Shown: positions 1-12,900, numbered from the stretch's first letter. The stretch: 64,000 nucleotides of DNA from Hysterangium stoloniferum (GCA_015178975.1 WHVD01000001.1:3224001-3288000); one strand, 5' to 3'. Notes: generated by a model from the sequence alone, not told the origin. Translations and numbers: made by a program.

Positions 1-650
1 CAATTTCGCAGTGATCGAGATAAGTTACCCACGGGTTTGAGGGCCCGCGGCGAGCGAGCACACATAGGAGATTTTATTTAATAATGCTCAAGGAGGGTCA
101 TCACTCGACAACGCTCATGACGGAAGGAGTGATGATAGCACTGCATACACAGCCTCAAGCCTGCCAGTGGCGTGACAAGCGATGAGCCCCAGCTGGACAG
201 ATAGATCCGTGACTGGCGAACACTTTTTTTTCCTTTTTTTTTTAAATTTAATTTAATTTAATATATATGTCTTTGATGGGGATAAGTGAAATTGTCCGTA
301 TGGCTCGGCACCAAACGAAGCGGGATTCCTTCCGAACGCGAGTTCCTATCGGCACTTGCCACCGTCAATCACTGGCGGAAACTACCGCAGAAGACCGAAC
401 AAAGGAGGCGTGTGTTTGCGGTTATAGCAGCGCAAAACACTTCAGATTCAGATTCTCAGAACAACTTTCCCAGTTCCCCCCCTCCCCTCTCCCTCCACAA
501 ACATATTTAAACCCTCGCGATCGACCAATATTACTTCTCACCCTTACCACTAAGTAGTACTAGTCCAACTACACAACCTTAAAATTCGGTTGTGGCGCTG
601 GTGTCCCCATTGGCCTGAAGGATCCTGTCCCTTGTCCTAGACCATGTTAC
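1..650. promoter_or_regulatory. Upstream region of the first gene
   Basis: No convincing gene is seen here. An AT-rich stretch at 230-268 (T-run followed by TTTAA repeats and TATATATG) and a long pyrimidine tract near 474-502 resemble a fungal promoter and 5' leader for the gene starting at 651. This is inference from composition only. Confidence 0.35.
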
Positions 651-2636
651 ATGTCCGCTGTTACGTCCAACCCTACTATTCCACAGCAGAGTATATTCTA
701 TAATGAACAACGAACACAGCACCCCACGCTCTCCCCGCAGACAGTGAGTACTACCAGTTTTCTTTTTTTTTAATGAAGGCTGCGGATGCTAATATACACC
801 CGCGTCAGCCCGAGCACTACTCCCGCTCCTGTGCGTATTATCATGCATCATCTTTTTCTTTCAATTTAGTCAATTATTTTCCATGCGCAGGACGACCTGC
901 AGGCCAATCACCCTCTCGGCGGCAGCCCCAACCACCCCCAGTCCAGCAACAGCCCGCCCCCCCACCGCTTTTACGACCGGCCCAAGGCGCATGGGGCGCA
1001 TATCCCAAACCCAACCCACCCTTAGCCCGCACCCAGCAGCCGTCCCTCCCTCCCTCCCAAGCACAACCGCAAATGCAACAACAACAGTCCCAACCACAAC
1101 CCCTCCCGCAATCCCAGTCGCAAGCGAGACCGTCCTCCTCCTCGTCTTCCAAACGGTCCAATCCCTATCCTCTGCCTAGTGCACTCACCCGTCCTGAAAG
1201 TGCGTTGCGCGCATCTGGTATTCCGGCCTACGATCATCCTCACCCGCAGTCGCAACGGGAGCACTATCGGAGGAGATCGCCCGCACAGCAGCAGCAGCAG
1301 CACCACCACGACTCGTCGCAGAGGCGCCATGTGTCGCCGGGGAGCTACTATCCGAATTCTCCAGCGTACGGGCCCGCGGGCGGTGATGCGCGGTACCACT
1401 CGCGGCACCGGGAGGAGCGGGTGGGGCCATATGCTTCCGGTGGCGGCGCGCCGCGGAATCAGAATAGCCAGTCCGCGAGCCATCAAGGCCAGAGCCCGAG
1501 CCAGAGTCCGAGCCAGAGTCAGATGTACGGAGGGGCATATGCGGGACAAAATACCATAAATGCGAATGTCAACGCCAGCGCGACGAATAATGCTGCGGGT
1601 GCGAATGCCAGCCCGACCGCCAGCGCCAATACTAATGCTAGCAGTGCGAATGCCGCGAATACTCCTTCATCATATGCGACGTCCTCCGCTATGCATCAAA
1701 TTCAGCCGCAAACGATACATGCTTCGTCGTCTTCTTCCTCATCACATCTGCCAGCCCACCAGCAGATTTACATGACGCCGCCTGAGATAATCATACTCCT
1801 TATGGAGGATATTCGGTTTACCGGGACCCATGAGCCAGATTTTCAGCTTGCAGAGGTCGTTGTGCCCCTTACACAAGGGTCTGGCGGCGAGGCGGAATGG
1901 TGGGCTGACGGAGAGGAGGTAATGAGGGGGTTGCAGGCCACCCCAGGGAGACTGGAAGGTGCGTTCCATTTTCCTTTGGCTATTCTCCCCAGCCAAAGTG
2001 GAATTTTCGCCATTACCATTATTTTAAATGACGCGTTGAATTCCTCCCATTTTTGTCTTTTTTTTTTCTCCCCAACTGACGCCGGCACTGTTTTCGCAGG
2101 CGCGGCCAAGATTTTTGCCCGTCGGGGCAAATACCGCCAATGCTTCGCCCGGTTTTCTGAGGACGGCACGCTCGAGGTTCAGCCGAACAGCGCTCTCATG
2201 GTCGCTCGCGACAAGTCCGTCCAGCTCATAATCGAGCCTGTATGTGTTCCCCCACGTCACCCTCCCTCCACTTATTCCACGCTAGTTAACATCACGTTCC
2301 CACCCACAGAACACCGACCCCCGCCCCACGCGCATCCAGCAGTCCTCTTTTAATGCTCGTATTGATGATTATTATACAGCCAATCCGAGCCCTCCCCCCA
2401 GCGGCCCGCCGCTGTATGTGACTGGACCCCAGCCGACTACCTATTATCCCGCAGGGCAGAAGCGCGCGGGAGAGGAGGTGCTCGTGAGTGGGGAAGACTC
2501 GCACGTTATGAAGAGACAGAAGACGGGAAGCGCGAAACGCTTTGTCTCGGGGGCTGCAGTGACATCGGGCGGTAGAGGGTTGGGCTTGGGGAATGTGGTG
2601 AACAGTGGAGTGCAGCCGGTACAGCAACTGCAACCG

Positions 2637-2674
<38 letters not shown>

Positions 2675-3451
2675 GCAACAACAACAACAGCAGCAGCAGC
2701 AGCAAGGGCCGCCTACTCGCCTCTCCTCCTCTCCTTCATCCCCCTCCCCCTCAATCACGTCGCCATCACCATTTCCCACACCCTCCCTGAACCCGAACGC
2801 GCCGCCACCCGCTCCGAAAGCGCCGAAGGAAGTCGTCAACGCGTCCATCGTGGCATATCTTCGCTCGCACATCCAGACGGAGGAAGGATACATCGATTTT
2901 GCAGCGTCGAAAGGGCGTCTGCTGCCCATCCCCGATCTGCTGAAGGGATACCGGTTTGCGACCCGCATCGTGGCTGCGTGGACGCAGAGGAAGACACCGG
3001 TAGGGGCAGACGGGTACTCGAGCAGGCGCATCACGAAGGTATGTAACGAACATCCGTGTCTCTTATATATACGGTTATATCATATGGGCCACTTGTTCTG
3101 ATTGTCTAACAAATCGCTGATTGCCAGAACCACGTGCTGCAAGCCCTGTTTCGACAGACGTCGTGGGGAAGCGATTGCGAGCAGACTCTGCAGCTCGCGG
3201 ACCGGTACGGGCCTGGGGGCCCGCGTGAAAACCCGCGCGTCGTCGAGGTGCTTTCTGGGGGGTGCATGCTCCCCGAGAAGCCGGGGGATAAAGCGGGCAG
3301 CGGGGGACGGTCACAGGGCTCGGTGGCGCTGCTTGATTTTTTAAAAGACGTAGACAGGGACTACAAGGCGGGGGTGGCGGAGCGAGAGCGCATCGAGAAC
3401 GAGCGGAGGGCGCGGGAGCGGGAGCGCGGGGGGGGCGAGGGGGGTATGTAA
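651..3451 (+). CDS. Gln/Pro-rich conserved-looking protein of unknown function, five exons, one apparent frameshift
   Basis: I do not recognise the family. Proposed exons are 651-743, 891-1958, 2100-2239, 2310-3038 and 3128-3451, all with GT..AG borders (donors GTGAGT, GTGCGT, GTATGT, GTATGT). Exons 3-5 join in phase. Exon 2 starts in frame with ATG 651 but changes to another frame near the CCC run at 981-983; adding one C there restores every downstream phase and gives about 784 residues. The N-terminal half is low complexity (Gln, Pro, Ser, Ala/Asn). A globular segment follows (from MTPPEI, about 1772, through IIEP at 2239), then a poly-Pro/poly-Gln stretch (about 2627-2705). A second conserved-looking domain (about 2830-3340) includes AYLRSHIQTEEGYIDF. 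The end is an Arg/Glu-rich tail. The composition suggests a nuclear regulatory protein, which is inference only. Confidence 0.7.
2624..2705 (+). repeat. CCGCCA/CAG trinucleotide tract coding poly-Pro then poly-Gln
   Basis: A run of CCG/CCA codons followed by CAA/CAG codons lies in exon 4 of the first gene. It encodes about 15 prolines then about 10 glutamines. Such tracts vary in length between strains. Confidence 0.85.
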
Positions 3452-4300
3452 GTTATTGGGCGGTAATCTTATTGCGGATTGACCGTGACGCGCGACATTG
3501 CCGGCCGCTGCTCCTGATCACGGGCGGGTATTTCCCTATATAATGCTATGACTCTAACATGCGGTATATCCCGTAATTCTACAGCTACATGATGTATGTA
3601 TTTTCCTTAATAGCGAGAACCACGACTGGGGTCTCGATTCCGTGTGTGTGGTATTCGCGTGACGTCACGCGTTGAAACAAACACCGAGTTTGGAACAAGT
3701 AGCCAGGCTGTTTGAGGCAAGCCGCGCCAGCCACGGTAATTCACACGGGTATAGGATCAATCTTGTCAACAATCCCCCCAGATGCGAGAAATTCACCGTG
3801 CATGACGACGCGGGGGTGGAGAAAGGTACGCCGGGGGTGGTAACAATAACAGGGTGGCATATCGTGCTCGGGTCCGCATTTTGGACAGATATATAAATAA
3901 AGCCCGTGCGGTATTCAACCCCAGTCTCCGACGATTCGTGGACACGGAACCTTTTAGGCATGGATGGTTGCGATTGGCAGCGTTCTGTCGGGGAGATGGT
4001 CACCCTGTGGCGCAGCCGTTGATCGCCTGCAGCGGAACGGGCACACGCGGGGGACGGGATCGGCAGCGGCAGTAGCGAGCCTAGCCTGTCGCTCGCTCGC
4101 GACACGAACTTCTCTTTCCACAGGCCGTAGGAAAGAATGGTGAGACACGAGGGCACGCGAGGGCTTGGGCGAAAACGGGAGATCGCCCGATTTGGCAGGC
4201 GACGGGGCTTGTCTGCTTTTGGGGGAGGGACCAGGGGCGGCGGCGGCACCACTGGAATGGGACGCTCCCACGGGCTCAGTACGCCGGGGGGGGATGTATT
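3452..4300. other. Intergenic, no supported gene
   Basis: It holds the 3' flank of the first gene and GC-rich sequence without a coherent spliced frame. The long minus-strand open frame here (3665-4468) runs into the repeat array and is compositional. A C-run of about 11 bases lies at 4306-4317. Confidence 0.5.
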
Positions 4301-5660
4301 TGTGTTCCCCCCCCCCCATGTGGACATAGCGATCAGCGGGATCTGCCGTTTGCACTTGAGGAGGGTGGTCGCCTTTGGATGAGATACGCATGATGCGACG
4401 ACGCACCCCGGCACGACCATTGGACGCGGATTTACGGACGCAGGTCCGCCGAGACGCGTACGGTGCATGTAGAAGCTAGCCGCAATTGCGGATGCAATTG
4501 GTACACCCGAAATTCTCGTCTCACGCCGATGCTTCCATACCTAACGTCACCACGAGATTCTGCATAGCTTGTCAAAGCTGGTCATATTTGGCAGGACTCG
4601 GAATGTGCTCAGTACTTGTCGCTCTCATGGTTAAAGACACCGAGGGGATGTGTATATACCCATGTGGACATACCCATGTGGACATAGCTATCAAGCGGGA
4701 TCTGCCTGTTTCGCTTGACTGGCTAGTGTTCTCCTTTGATGACAGACACTTGATGCGCGCGTGGCGCGACAGGCGACGACGCACCCCGGCACAACCATTG
4801 GACACGGATTTACAGACGCAGTTCCGCCGAGACGCGTACGGTGCATGTAGAAGCTAGCCTCAACTTCGGATTCAGTCGGTACACCTGGAATTCTCGTCTC
4901 ACACCGATATTTTCATACCTAACGTCACCACGAGATGTTGCATAGTTCGTAAAAGCTGGTCCTATTTGGCAGGACTCGGAATGTGCTCAGTACTTGTCGC
5001 TCTCATGGTTTAATACACCGAGGGGATATGTGTATATGCCCATGTGGACACCGCTAGTAAGCGGGATCTGCCTGTTTCGTTTGACTGGCTAGTGTTCTCC
5101 TTTGATGACAGACACTTGATGCGCGCGTGGCGCGACAGGCGACGACGCACCCCGGCACAACCATTGGACACGGATTTACGGACGCAGTTCCGCCGAGACG
5201 CGTACGGTGCATGCAGAAGCTAGCCTCAATTGCGGGTTCAGTCGATACAACTGAACTTCTTATCCCACACCGATGCTTTCATACCTAACGTCACCACGAG
5301 ATTTTGCATAGTTCGTCAAAGCTGAACCTATTTGGCAGGACTCTCAGTACTTGTCGCTCTCGTGGGTTAAGTACACCGGAAGGATATGTATGCCCATGTG
5401 AACACAGCTAGCAAGCGGGATCTGCCTGTTTCGTTTGACTGTCTGGTGTTCTCCTTTGAATGACAGACACATGATGTGCGTGTGACGCGACAGGCGACGA
5501 CGCACCCTGGCACAACCACTGAACACGGATTTACGGATTCAGTTCCGCCGAGACGCGTAGGATCCATGTAGATTACGGATTCAGTTCCGTCGAGACGCGT
5601 AGGATCCATGTAGCCTCAACTTCAAATTCAATCGATACAGCCTAAAATTCTAATCTCACA
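4301..5660. repeat. Tandem array of about 380-bp units
   Basis: The landmark AGAAGCTAGC recurs at 4471, 4850 and 5215, and a degenerate form of it (GTAGCCTCAACTTC) near 5610. This gives periods of 379, 365 and about 395 bp. Each unit carries GACGACGCACCC, GACGCGTA, a CATACCTAACGTCACCACGAGA segment and TATTTGGCAGGACTC. The last period contains a local duplication of about 45 bp (about 5531-5608). The TCATACCTA..GGCAGGACTC part of each unit resembles the start of the reading frame at 5664, so the units look like decayed partial copies of that locus. Confidence 0.85.
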
Positions 5661-5663
5661 CCG

Positions 5664-5957
5664 ATGTTTTCATACCTAAAGTCACCACAAGACTTTGAAC
5701 AGTTCGTAAAAGCTGATCCTATTTGGCAGGACTCAGAATGTCCTCAGTACTTGTGTGCCGTACCAGTTTACCGTAGCCGACAGACAACTCAATTTTGGAG
5801 ATACAATTATGACACAAAATTGGTTACTGTAGAGTGCTTAGAACTAGATACACCAGTTGCTGGCGGGAGTATTTTTCAGTTATCTCCACTCACTGACTAC
5901 ACCGCTGCAACTGCTCCTCAATCCAAAGTCATATATGAGATTCTGATGCCCACATAA
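5664..5957 (+). CDS. Short hypothetical protein at the edge of the tandem array
   Basis: This is a 97-codon frame beginning MFSYLKSPQDFEQFVK. I do not recognise it. The DNA just after its start matches the unit sequence of the upstream tandem array, where the same frame is broken, while the part after about 5755 is single copy. It could be a small gene, or the last exon or remnant of a larger one whose front was repeatedly duplicated. It ends only 71 bp before the methyltransferase start codon, so any promoter of that gene must overlap it. Confidence 0.4.
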   Translation: MFSYLKSPQDFEQFVKADPIWQDSECPQYLCAVPVYRSRQTTQFWRYNYDTKLVTVECLELDTPVAGGSIFQLSPLTDYTAATAPQSKVIYEILMPT

Positions 5958-6028
5958 AGCTACTCAGAAAGTTCATATGCTGTGTCCGAAAATTCATACG
6001 CCGTGTCCGACACCCAGCTCCGACCCCG

Positions 6029-7403
6029 ATGAGCTTTAACACTGTACTAGCTCCGTTTATCTCGCCAACTCGCCGTGACGAGCAAGCCAACGATCCCATC
6101 TATGAAAAAATGGCCCTTCTCGACGGTGGTTTTGTCAGTGTGCGCTTCAGACTCACATCTCCCGCTGTCCTGAATTGATGCACAGGGCACAACCTTGCAA
6201 CACGTTTTCAATAAAGATGTCTCCCATCCGCTATGGTCTGCCAGATTTGTTGACCAGGAAGAGGACGTCATAGTCGCAGCTCATCTAGCGTTCTTGGAGG
6301 CCGGAGCACAAGTCATACTTACTTCTACGTAAAGTACAATCGTACCCGTCGCTGCTGCATGGCTGATCGCTCGTCAATCAAGCTACCAGGAAGCGTACGA
6401 GACGTTTCGAAGGGCTGGGTATTCAGATCTCGATGCGGAGTCCCTCATGTGCAAGTCTGTGGACCTCGCCGCCAGGGCGATAGAAACGCACATGAAAGCA
6501 GCTCCAGTCGGTCCTCAGGAGGTAAAACATCGCCCCAGGACGGCTCTATCACTCGGTCCCTACGGCTCCACCCTGGAGGTTGCGGCCGAATTCACGGGAG
6601 TTTACCCTCCCCCATATGGGCCTGTCGCTGATCCATCCGGTCCAGCTGCAGGCCCGTTTCTGTCTGCGGAGGAACCATCCTACATCCATGCACTCGCCGC
6701 CTTCCACTTTTCACGACTGTTGGTTTATGCGCGGAACCCAGCCGTCTGGGATAAAATCGACATTGTCGCCTTCGAGACTGTCCCCCTACTCACCGAGGCC
6801 CGGGCCATCCGTGTCGCCGTTGCCAGACTCATGGACTGGTTTGCCGAGAGCATGCCCCAACAACAGGAGGGCGCGGACGTCCCCCCTGTGAAGATGAAGC
6901 CGTGGTACATTTCCTTCGTGTTTACCGGCCCGAACGGGGAATTCCCCCAGCGCCGCCTGCTGCATCCCGGTGAATCGGTGCTGCGACCGTGTACGCCCTA
7001 CGACATTGCCAAAGGCGTGTTCACCGCGCCGGAAGGCACCGAGGGCAGGCGAATGGCACGCCCCGATGGCATCGGTGTAAACTGCACATCAATCCATTGT
7101 ATCCGCGGGATTGTGCAGGGCATTGCGGATGCCATTCAGGATGTGCAAGCCGACGGCGCAGACACGACCCTCCTGCCATGGCTCGTGCTATGCCCGAATG
7201 GGGGACGTGGATATGACACAGTGAACAAGGTCTGGATGGAAGAAGACGGAGGCAGGCTCGATGTGGAAGATTGGACGGGTAGCTATACAACGCTCGTGCG
7301 GGACATCCCTGGGGGCCGGTTTGGAGGACTGCTGTTGGGCGGATGTTGCAACACCACTCCTAACGAGATCCGGGCGCTGGGGGATGCATTGCGCGTGCTG
7401 TGA
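6029..7403 (+). CDS. Homocysteine S-methyltransferase family protein
   Basis: Transfers a methyl group to homocysteine to form methionine; the usual donors in the cobalamin-independent family are S-methylmethionine or S-adenosylmethionine. Three exons are seen: 6029-6133, 6186-6328 and 6383-7403, giving 422 residues. The joins are in phase (DGGF to GTTLQ; TSTYQEAYETF across the second). Family signatures are present: the N-terminal LLDGG; TSTYQ; the zinc-binding Cys in IGVNCTS (about 7072-7086); and the Cys pair in GGCCNTTP (about 7337-7356). Length is somewhat above the 320-350 residues common in the family, through an extended middle region. The first intron uses a GTCAGT donor. Start chosen because it precedes the conserved LLDGG without an intervening stop. 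Probably cytosolic. Confidence 0.93.
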
Positions 7404-8396
7404 CGGGACGATTTGCTTTCGTTTGATCGGGCTTGATGTTGAATAAATCCCTGCATATATATGGGCACAGAGGTCGGCATATGCTAATTCCAAGGGAACG
7501 ATGGCTTGACATGGGTCGGAAGCAGCGACTTGCGAGGAAATGTTCTTCTATTCAGCATACTGGGGTACGTAGTGATATTTTTATCAATATTGACTTGAGA
7601 GAGCTCATTTGGTCGCCCAAGCAATGTGGGGACAATTTTTTATATATCCTCACTTGGAATTGTACTGCTGAGAAATTTGAATCCGCAAGGTGTCTTTTTT
7701 TTTTTTTTTTTCAGAACGTGTGCACCATATTTTATTACGGAAGCCTGCGGCTCTAATGTTGAGCCTTTCTGAAAACGCATAAAAGCATAACGGGGTATAA
7801 CGGTATTCGATATTTTCAGTTGATACTCGACTACATCCCCAGGTTGGGAATGATCTGCCGCCGATCCTCAATAGTCTCCAACGTTCTGGGTCACCATTAC
7901 ACGTCATGAGAAGCACCAACGTCAAAGTACTTCGGTGATGGAGAAGCATAACGCCAATTACCAGAATAAATCACAATGGACTTCTGCTATCATACTCAAA
8001 AGGCCAGACATCTATCGCACAAGTCGCCCACTCTTTCTCTCTATAAACAAAAAAAAAGAACAGACAAACATACAATGTTTATCATGTCTCATACGTTCGG
8101 GATTCCTGAAACCGAAAGAAAGGATAAAGCGAAGGTAAATTGTGTAAATTAGCACACGACAAGCCCCGTGAGATCTCAAAAAACAAAAAAAAGCCAACAC
8201 GACAAGCTCGGACGACAAAATTGCAGTCCATTTGGGATTATACAGTAGGGCGTTCACTGGTAATATTAATCTTATCATTAGGAGCCCATTGTGAAGAAAA
8301 TAGATGCAGCTTACGACATGCCCGGGGCCTGGGCCTGTTCCGCTTGTTTGCGTTGCCGGAATGCCTGATTGCTCGATTAGTAACTATCCCCGTAGA
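7404..8396. other. Intergenic between convergent genes
   Basis: The downstream flanks of the methyltransferase (plus) and the membrane protein (minus) meet here. The region is AT-rich with a T-run at about 7695-7712 and short A-runs. I see no supported gene or RNA. Confidence 0.6.
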
Positions 8397-9660
8397 CTAG
8401 CAGCGAATGATTATCCATACTTTGCGATATTTGGTCCTTTCGTATGTAACGAGACCGACAACAATCAAGGCAATTACGGAGATACCAGCGAATACACCTA
8501 GACCGATTGGAAGTACGGCAAGCTGCTGACCTGGTAGTTGGAAGCCCGTCGGGCTGGGGGAATTCTCGGCAGCAGCGTTGGGAGGGGTCGGAGAACTTGA
8601 GCTTCCACTTGAGGACGCGGGCGTTCCTGATGACTAAATGAGGAGTTAAAGGCGGTTTTACATGTCACTACCTAGGTGTAAAATTCTTACTGGTATAGTA
8701 GGTATAGTCGTGGATGTACTGGATGTACTTGAAACTGCTGGGCTGGAAGCTACCGAACCGGAAACCGCTGGACTAGAAAGTACAGAAGATGCAGGCACCG
8801 TGTTGGTTCCAATAACTTGAGCACCTCCACCAGTGACAGAGGTGGAGGTGGAGGTGGGGATGGGGGTGGGAGTGCTGCTTATGGTCAGAGTATTCGTCGC
8901 GCCAATGCCTCCTGCTACGGAATTGTTGGAGGCACCGGTGGAGGTGGGAATGGGAGTGCTGCTTGTGGTCAGAGTATTCGTCGCACCAATGCCTCCTGCT
9001 ACGGGACTGTTGAAGGCACTGGTGGGGGACGGGCCAGGGGTGTCTGCGGGGATGTTCGAGGTACCTGTGGGTGACGCGCCGCGGGTGTTCGTTCCAGTGG
9101 CACTATCGGGAGTGCTTGTAGTGCCACCGCCATTGGTGTTAATCCCACCACTTGTGTCGGTCAATCCATCGGAACTGTTAATTGGGCTACCGGAACTACC
9201 AACAGTAGGAGGCAAGGTAGTGGTGTCTGACGGATTTGACGGATCTGTGCTCTGACCAGACAAAGAACCAGATGGTAGAGGTGCTGGTGTTGTATCTGTG
9301 CCACTAGCAGGTGGGCCATCGGGAGTGAACTGTATGACACATTTCCGGTCCTCACGAACGAGCTCTTCACCAGTAGGGCCGGTCACTGGCGTGAGGATGA
9401 TATCACATGTCTCCGTTACAATACCAAATGGCCTGTGAATTTGCGATTGTTAAAGGTTATTGACCAACGATATACAATGACTGAACATACGTTGGAGTGT
9501 GGTGAACTGTTTGAACTTTTTGGGGACCTTGGAACTGTTGATCATTCCGGAGATATAAGACAGATGATTCATATATTGGGCCGATCGGAGCGGCAGCAGC
9601 GTGCAAATTGAATACGATCGCAATGAGAATTGGGAGAAGTATGCGTAAGGAGCTAAGCAT
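8397..9660 (-). CDS. Mucin-like single-pass membrane protein with signal peptide
   Basis: Function unknown; the architecture resembles fungal cell-surface sensors or adhesins. Three exons on the minus strand: 9491-9660, 8691-9432 and 8397-8633, joined in phase (HTPT to PFGIV; TIPTIP to SSGTP), 382 residues. It starts with a signal peptide (MLSSLRILLPILIAIVF). A short folded region with two Cys (ETCDII, DRKCVIQF) follows. Then come about 200 residues rich in Ser, Thr, Pro and Gly, with an internal repeat of about 30 residues (AGGIGATNTL twice). Near the C terminus is one membrane segment (GVFAGISVIALIVVGLV) with a short basic cytoplasmic tail. The layout is like WSC/Mid2-type proteins, but no WSC cysteine pattern is seen. 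Confidence 0.75.
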
Positions 9661-9917
9661 TTCTTCAAGATGAGGGAGCGGAGGCCAGCTCCTCTGATAA
9701 TAAGGCGGAAGAAGAAGAAGGTTTAATAGTAATTAAAGGAGAAAAAGAGTGGTGGTCGCCCACAGGGCGTAAGAGTCGACTTGGACTTGGGACGTGAAGG
9801 GAATGAGGATACGTCGTTGCAGTGTCCAATGGGTCACACTTGTCACAATATCACTAAGGGATATTGCGGCATCTTACTCGGCAAGATACCATTATGTAAG
9901 TTAGCGTTACATAATTT
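9661..9917. promoter_or_regulatory. Short spacer upstream of the membrane protein
   Basis: A 257-bp gap between the start of the minus-strand membrane protein and the 3' end of the P5B ATPase. It contains a GAAGAAGAAGAAGG tract (about 9709-9721) and must hold the promoter of the membrane protein. Confidence 0.4.
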
Positions 9918-12900
9918 CTAATAAACACTCTCAACTGCTTTGTACACTTTACCGTCCACTCGTCGTCCACGCCGTCGCCGCCGCAGCAGCTGACCCACCA
10001 CTTTGGCGACTATACCTTGACACCACCTCTCAAACCCAACTGATAGACAGATATTGATTGCGGCAACCGCCATCAGTTCCACACGCGCTTGTAATGGAAT
10101 GGTCATCAATTCCAACAGCACCGCCAAAGCGGAGGGCGGTGAGAGCAGCATGAAGGTGCTGAAAGCCGATAGTGATCCGATACAGAGTATCAACACCCCT
10201 ACGACATTTGAATGTCAACCATCTTGTTACATCTTGAACGAGTAACTCACTGTTTGACCACATTGGTTGTCGGTATGGCGGACCGATTGAAAACACTGCA
10301 GCAACCAGGATATATTGAAACGTTGATAGTAGGAATAGTGTCGTATTCTCATAGTTGCTTGTTTGTAGCTTGTCGCTTCCGACTTGCGGCTCGGGAGGCA
10401 TATACCTAGCGTCCAGATACTATAGCATCACCAGCGATCCACAATACTGGCACTCACCAGCTGCGCGAGCGCACCCAAAAAAAGCCCCAAAACTGCACGC
10501 CGGCTGTGATCAGCACTTGACCAATAATACTGGTAAGAACTTTCTTCGACACTAAGCTTGCAGTAGGTCGCTTTGGATGTATTCTTGGATATGGTAATGT
10601 TCGCCCCACTGTCGTTCTGTTAGTAACGACTTTAAACTTATGTAATGATGACCTACTGGCGATTGCAATAGGGATGATAATAAATAAATCTATATAAAGG
10701 AACTGTCACCATGATCAAAACACTTCTAAATTATACATCACCATTTGTTGACATACCTGGAAATCTCCCAATGTAGACCCAAAAGAATATAACAGCGTGA
10801 TTGTCGTGAACTACCCTATGTCAGCATGATCTACCTATTCTACCCAACATGGACGTACCTGTATTAACGAGTATAATGCCCTGCGCACGCACGTCAGGAC
10901 AACTAGTATGTCAACAACTACGACGATTCACTCACATGTATTTGAAACAGCTAAAGCTTGTCACCAGAGCTGCCCTGCCTTCCTTGATTACTTCAATCAT
11001 ACAACCGATATCTTGAGTATGGCTGGTAAACGGTGCAGCAACAGATGCCTCGGCCTCAGATAACGACAACCCAACATCTGCAGCCTTCAGTGCACCACAG
11101 TCATTTGCGCCGTCTCCGCAGAATGCAACAGTATATCCGAGTGACTGAAGACGCTCTACGAGTTCGTGCTTCTCGTCTGGAGACATACGTGCAAAGACTT
11201 GGGCTTTTACGAGCATCTGCGAGGAGACTAATGAGCTTGGAGTGATGGCAGGAATAATCTAACAACTTACTCGCTGCAAAGTCTCAAGTGGCGCATGGTT
11301 GATCATCCAGCGGAAGACATCGCCTGTCAATGCAAGGGCATAATCCGGGTATGCAATCTCATTCTCCTCTACAAGATGCGGGGGTGGGGGAAGCGGCCGC
11401 AGACTATAATCATCCAGCTTCAAATAATCATCATCCACACTTGACCATTGCAGTTTCGCATTTTGGGTATGTGCGTCGCCTGCGCAATGATTAATGATAG
11501 AGTTTGCGGAACATTACGAATCATAACGCACCAACAAGGAAAGTAGGATAAAACACATGTGCAGACTGGCTCAGTATCCCACAATCTCGCGCGACGCTAA
11601 TTGCGGTTCGTGCGTTATCTCCAGTAACCATTCGGCATCCCAGCTGTGCTGCTCGCAGTGCATGAATAGCAGGTGTTGTCGCAGGTTTGATTTTGTTCTC
11701 AAAGATAATAAGCCCGAGGAATTTGAGGTCTGTTTCGGCTTGCTCGCTGTTGGGGGTCCGTGAGTAAGCGAAAAAGAAGTAAGAAGCCTCTGACCGCTTC
11801 ATCCTTTGGGCTTTGAGCCACGATAAACCTTGAATGCTCTTGCCAGCAATGGCAATTACACGGAAACCACGGTTTGTGTAGTATGTAAGAAGATCGTCAT
11901 AGTCACGAGGAACTGTGGTCATGAATATATAAGAATAAGCTATCGTAGCTTCCACCGTGACAACGCACACGAGTCCTTGTCGCAGATATCGTTCATCATG
12001 TCTGGTGCACCTTTGACATATATTTCCATGCTGTTGCTTTTAAGCCGTTTAACAATGACACTCATGCGTCGCAATGCTGATACAAATTCGAATGTACGGA
12101 TTACACCCAATTCGAGGAAGTGAGCGTGCTAATGGTCTGCGGTTCATCAGTGGTACTGGAAGGCGAACATATGAGACGAACCCGTGATCCAGACCGCAGC
12201 GCATCCTCCAGACGAAACCCAGCGCTCCCTGGTGGACGAACTACCATCTGAACAAGTGCGATAGGACGTTCACTCGCTGAACGTGGTTTGGAGGCGCCTA
12301 CTCGTCCCTCTTCAAGAATCCAATTAGTGAACTGGAACATTTTGACGTCAAGGGGGTCGCCCAAGACTTCGCCGTTGATGACCTTGAGTGAGTGACAAGT
12401 AGCTAGTGCATGTAAGAAGTTTGTCTTTCCTGCTGGTAGTGGTATATCGTGCACGTCTGAAAGCAGTTCGCCGAATAAATCACCACTGCGCTCGAGGCAT
12501 CGCACGCCAAGGACATCCAAGCCATCTTCGGTCAAGGTTCCCGTTTTATCAAAGCAAACGACGTTGACTTTTCCACCAACGTTGACCCGAGATGGAGATA
12601 TACAGAACACGCCGGCTTTACGAAGGCGAGAAATTGCAAAGCTCGTCCCTATGGATAGTGTCGCCGGCAAAGCGGGAGGGACAACAACAGTGACGAGGTC
12701 GAGCGCCTTCAGAACTATTGTATTCCATGATACCTGGAATGCATAAGACCTTGCGGTTCAATTAAAATTATAATCAACACACCTGCAGACGTATGAACTG
12801 CACCGCACTGGCCATAAAACCAAATAAAGCAATACAGGCCAAAACGCCAATAAAACGCATAGAATCACGATAAAACTTGAAGCCCATGGGCTTTGGGAAA

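Noticed and set aside
1022..1549. Long minus-strand frame opposite the first gene
   Set aside because: It mirrors the low-complexity GC-rich coding sequence on the plus strand and lacks domains or splice support.
2444..3034. Minus-strand frame with a poly-Cys/poly-Gly run
   Set aside because: It is the reverse reading of the poly-Pro/poly-Gln tract in the first gene.
3665..4468. 267-codon minus-strand frame
   Set aside because: It runs into the tandem array and matches its unit in reverse; composition is Arg/Pro-rich with no recognisable domain.
8833..9255. Plus-strand frame opposite the mucin-like protein
   Set aside because: Reverse reading of the Ser/Thr-rich region; the minus strand has a signal peptide, membrane segment and matching introns.
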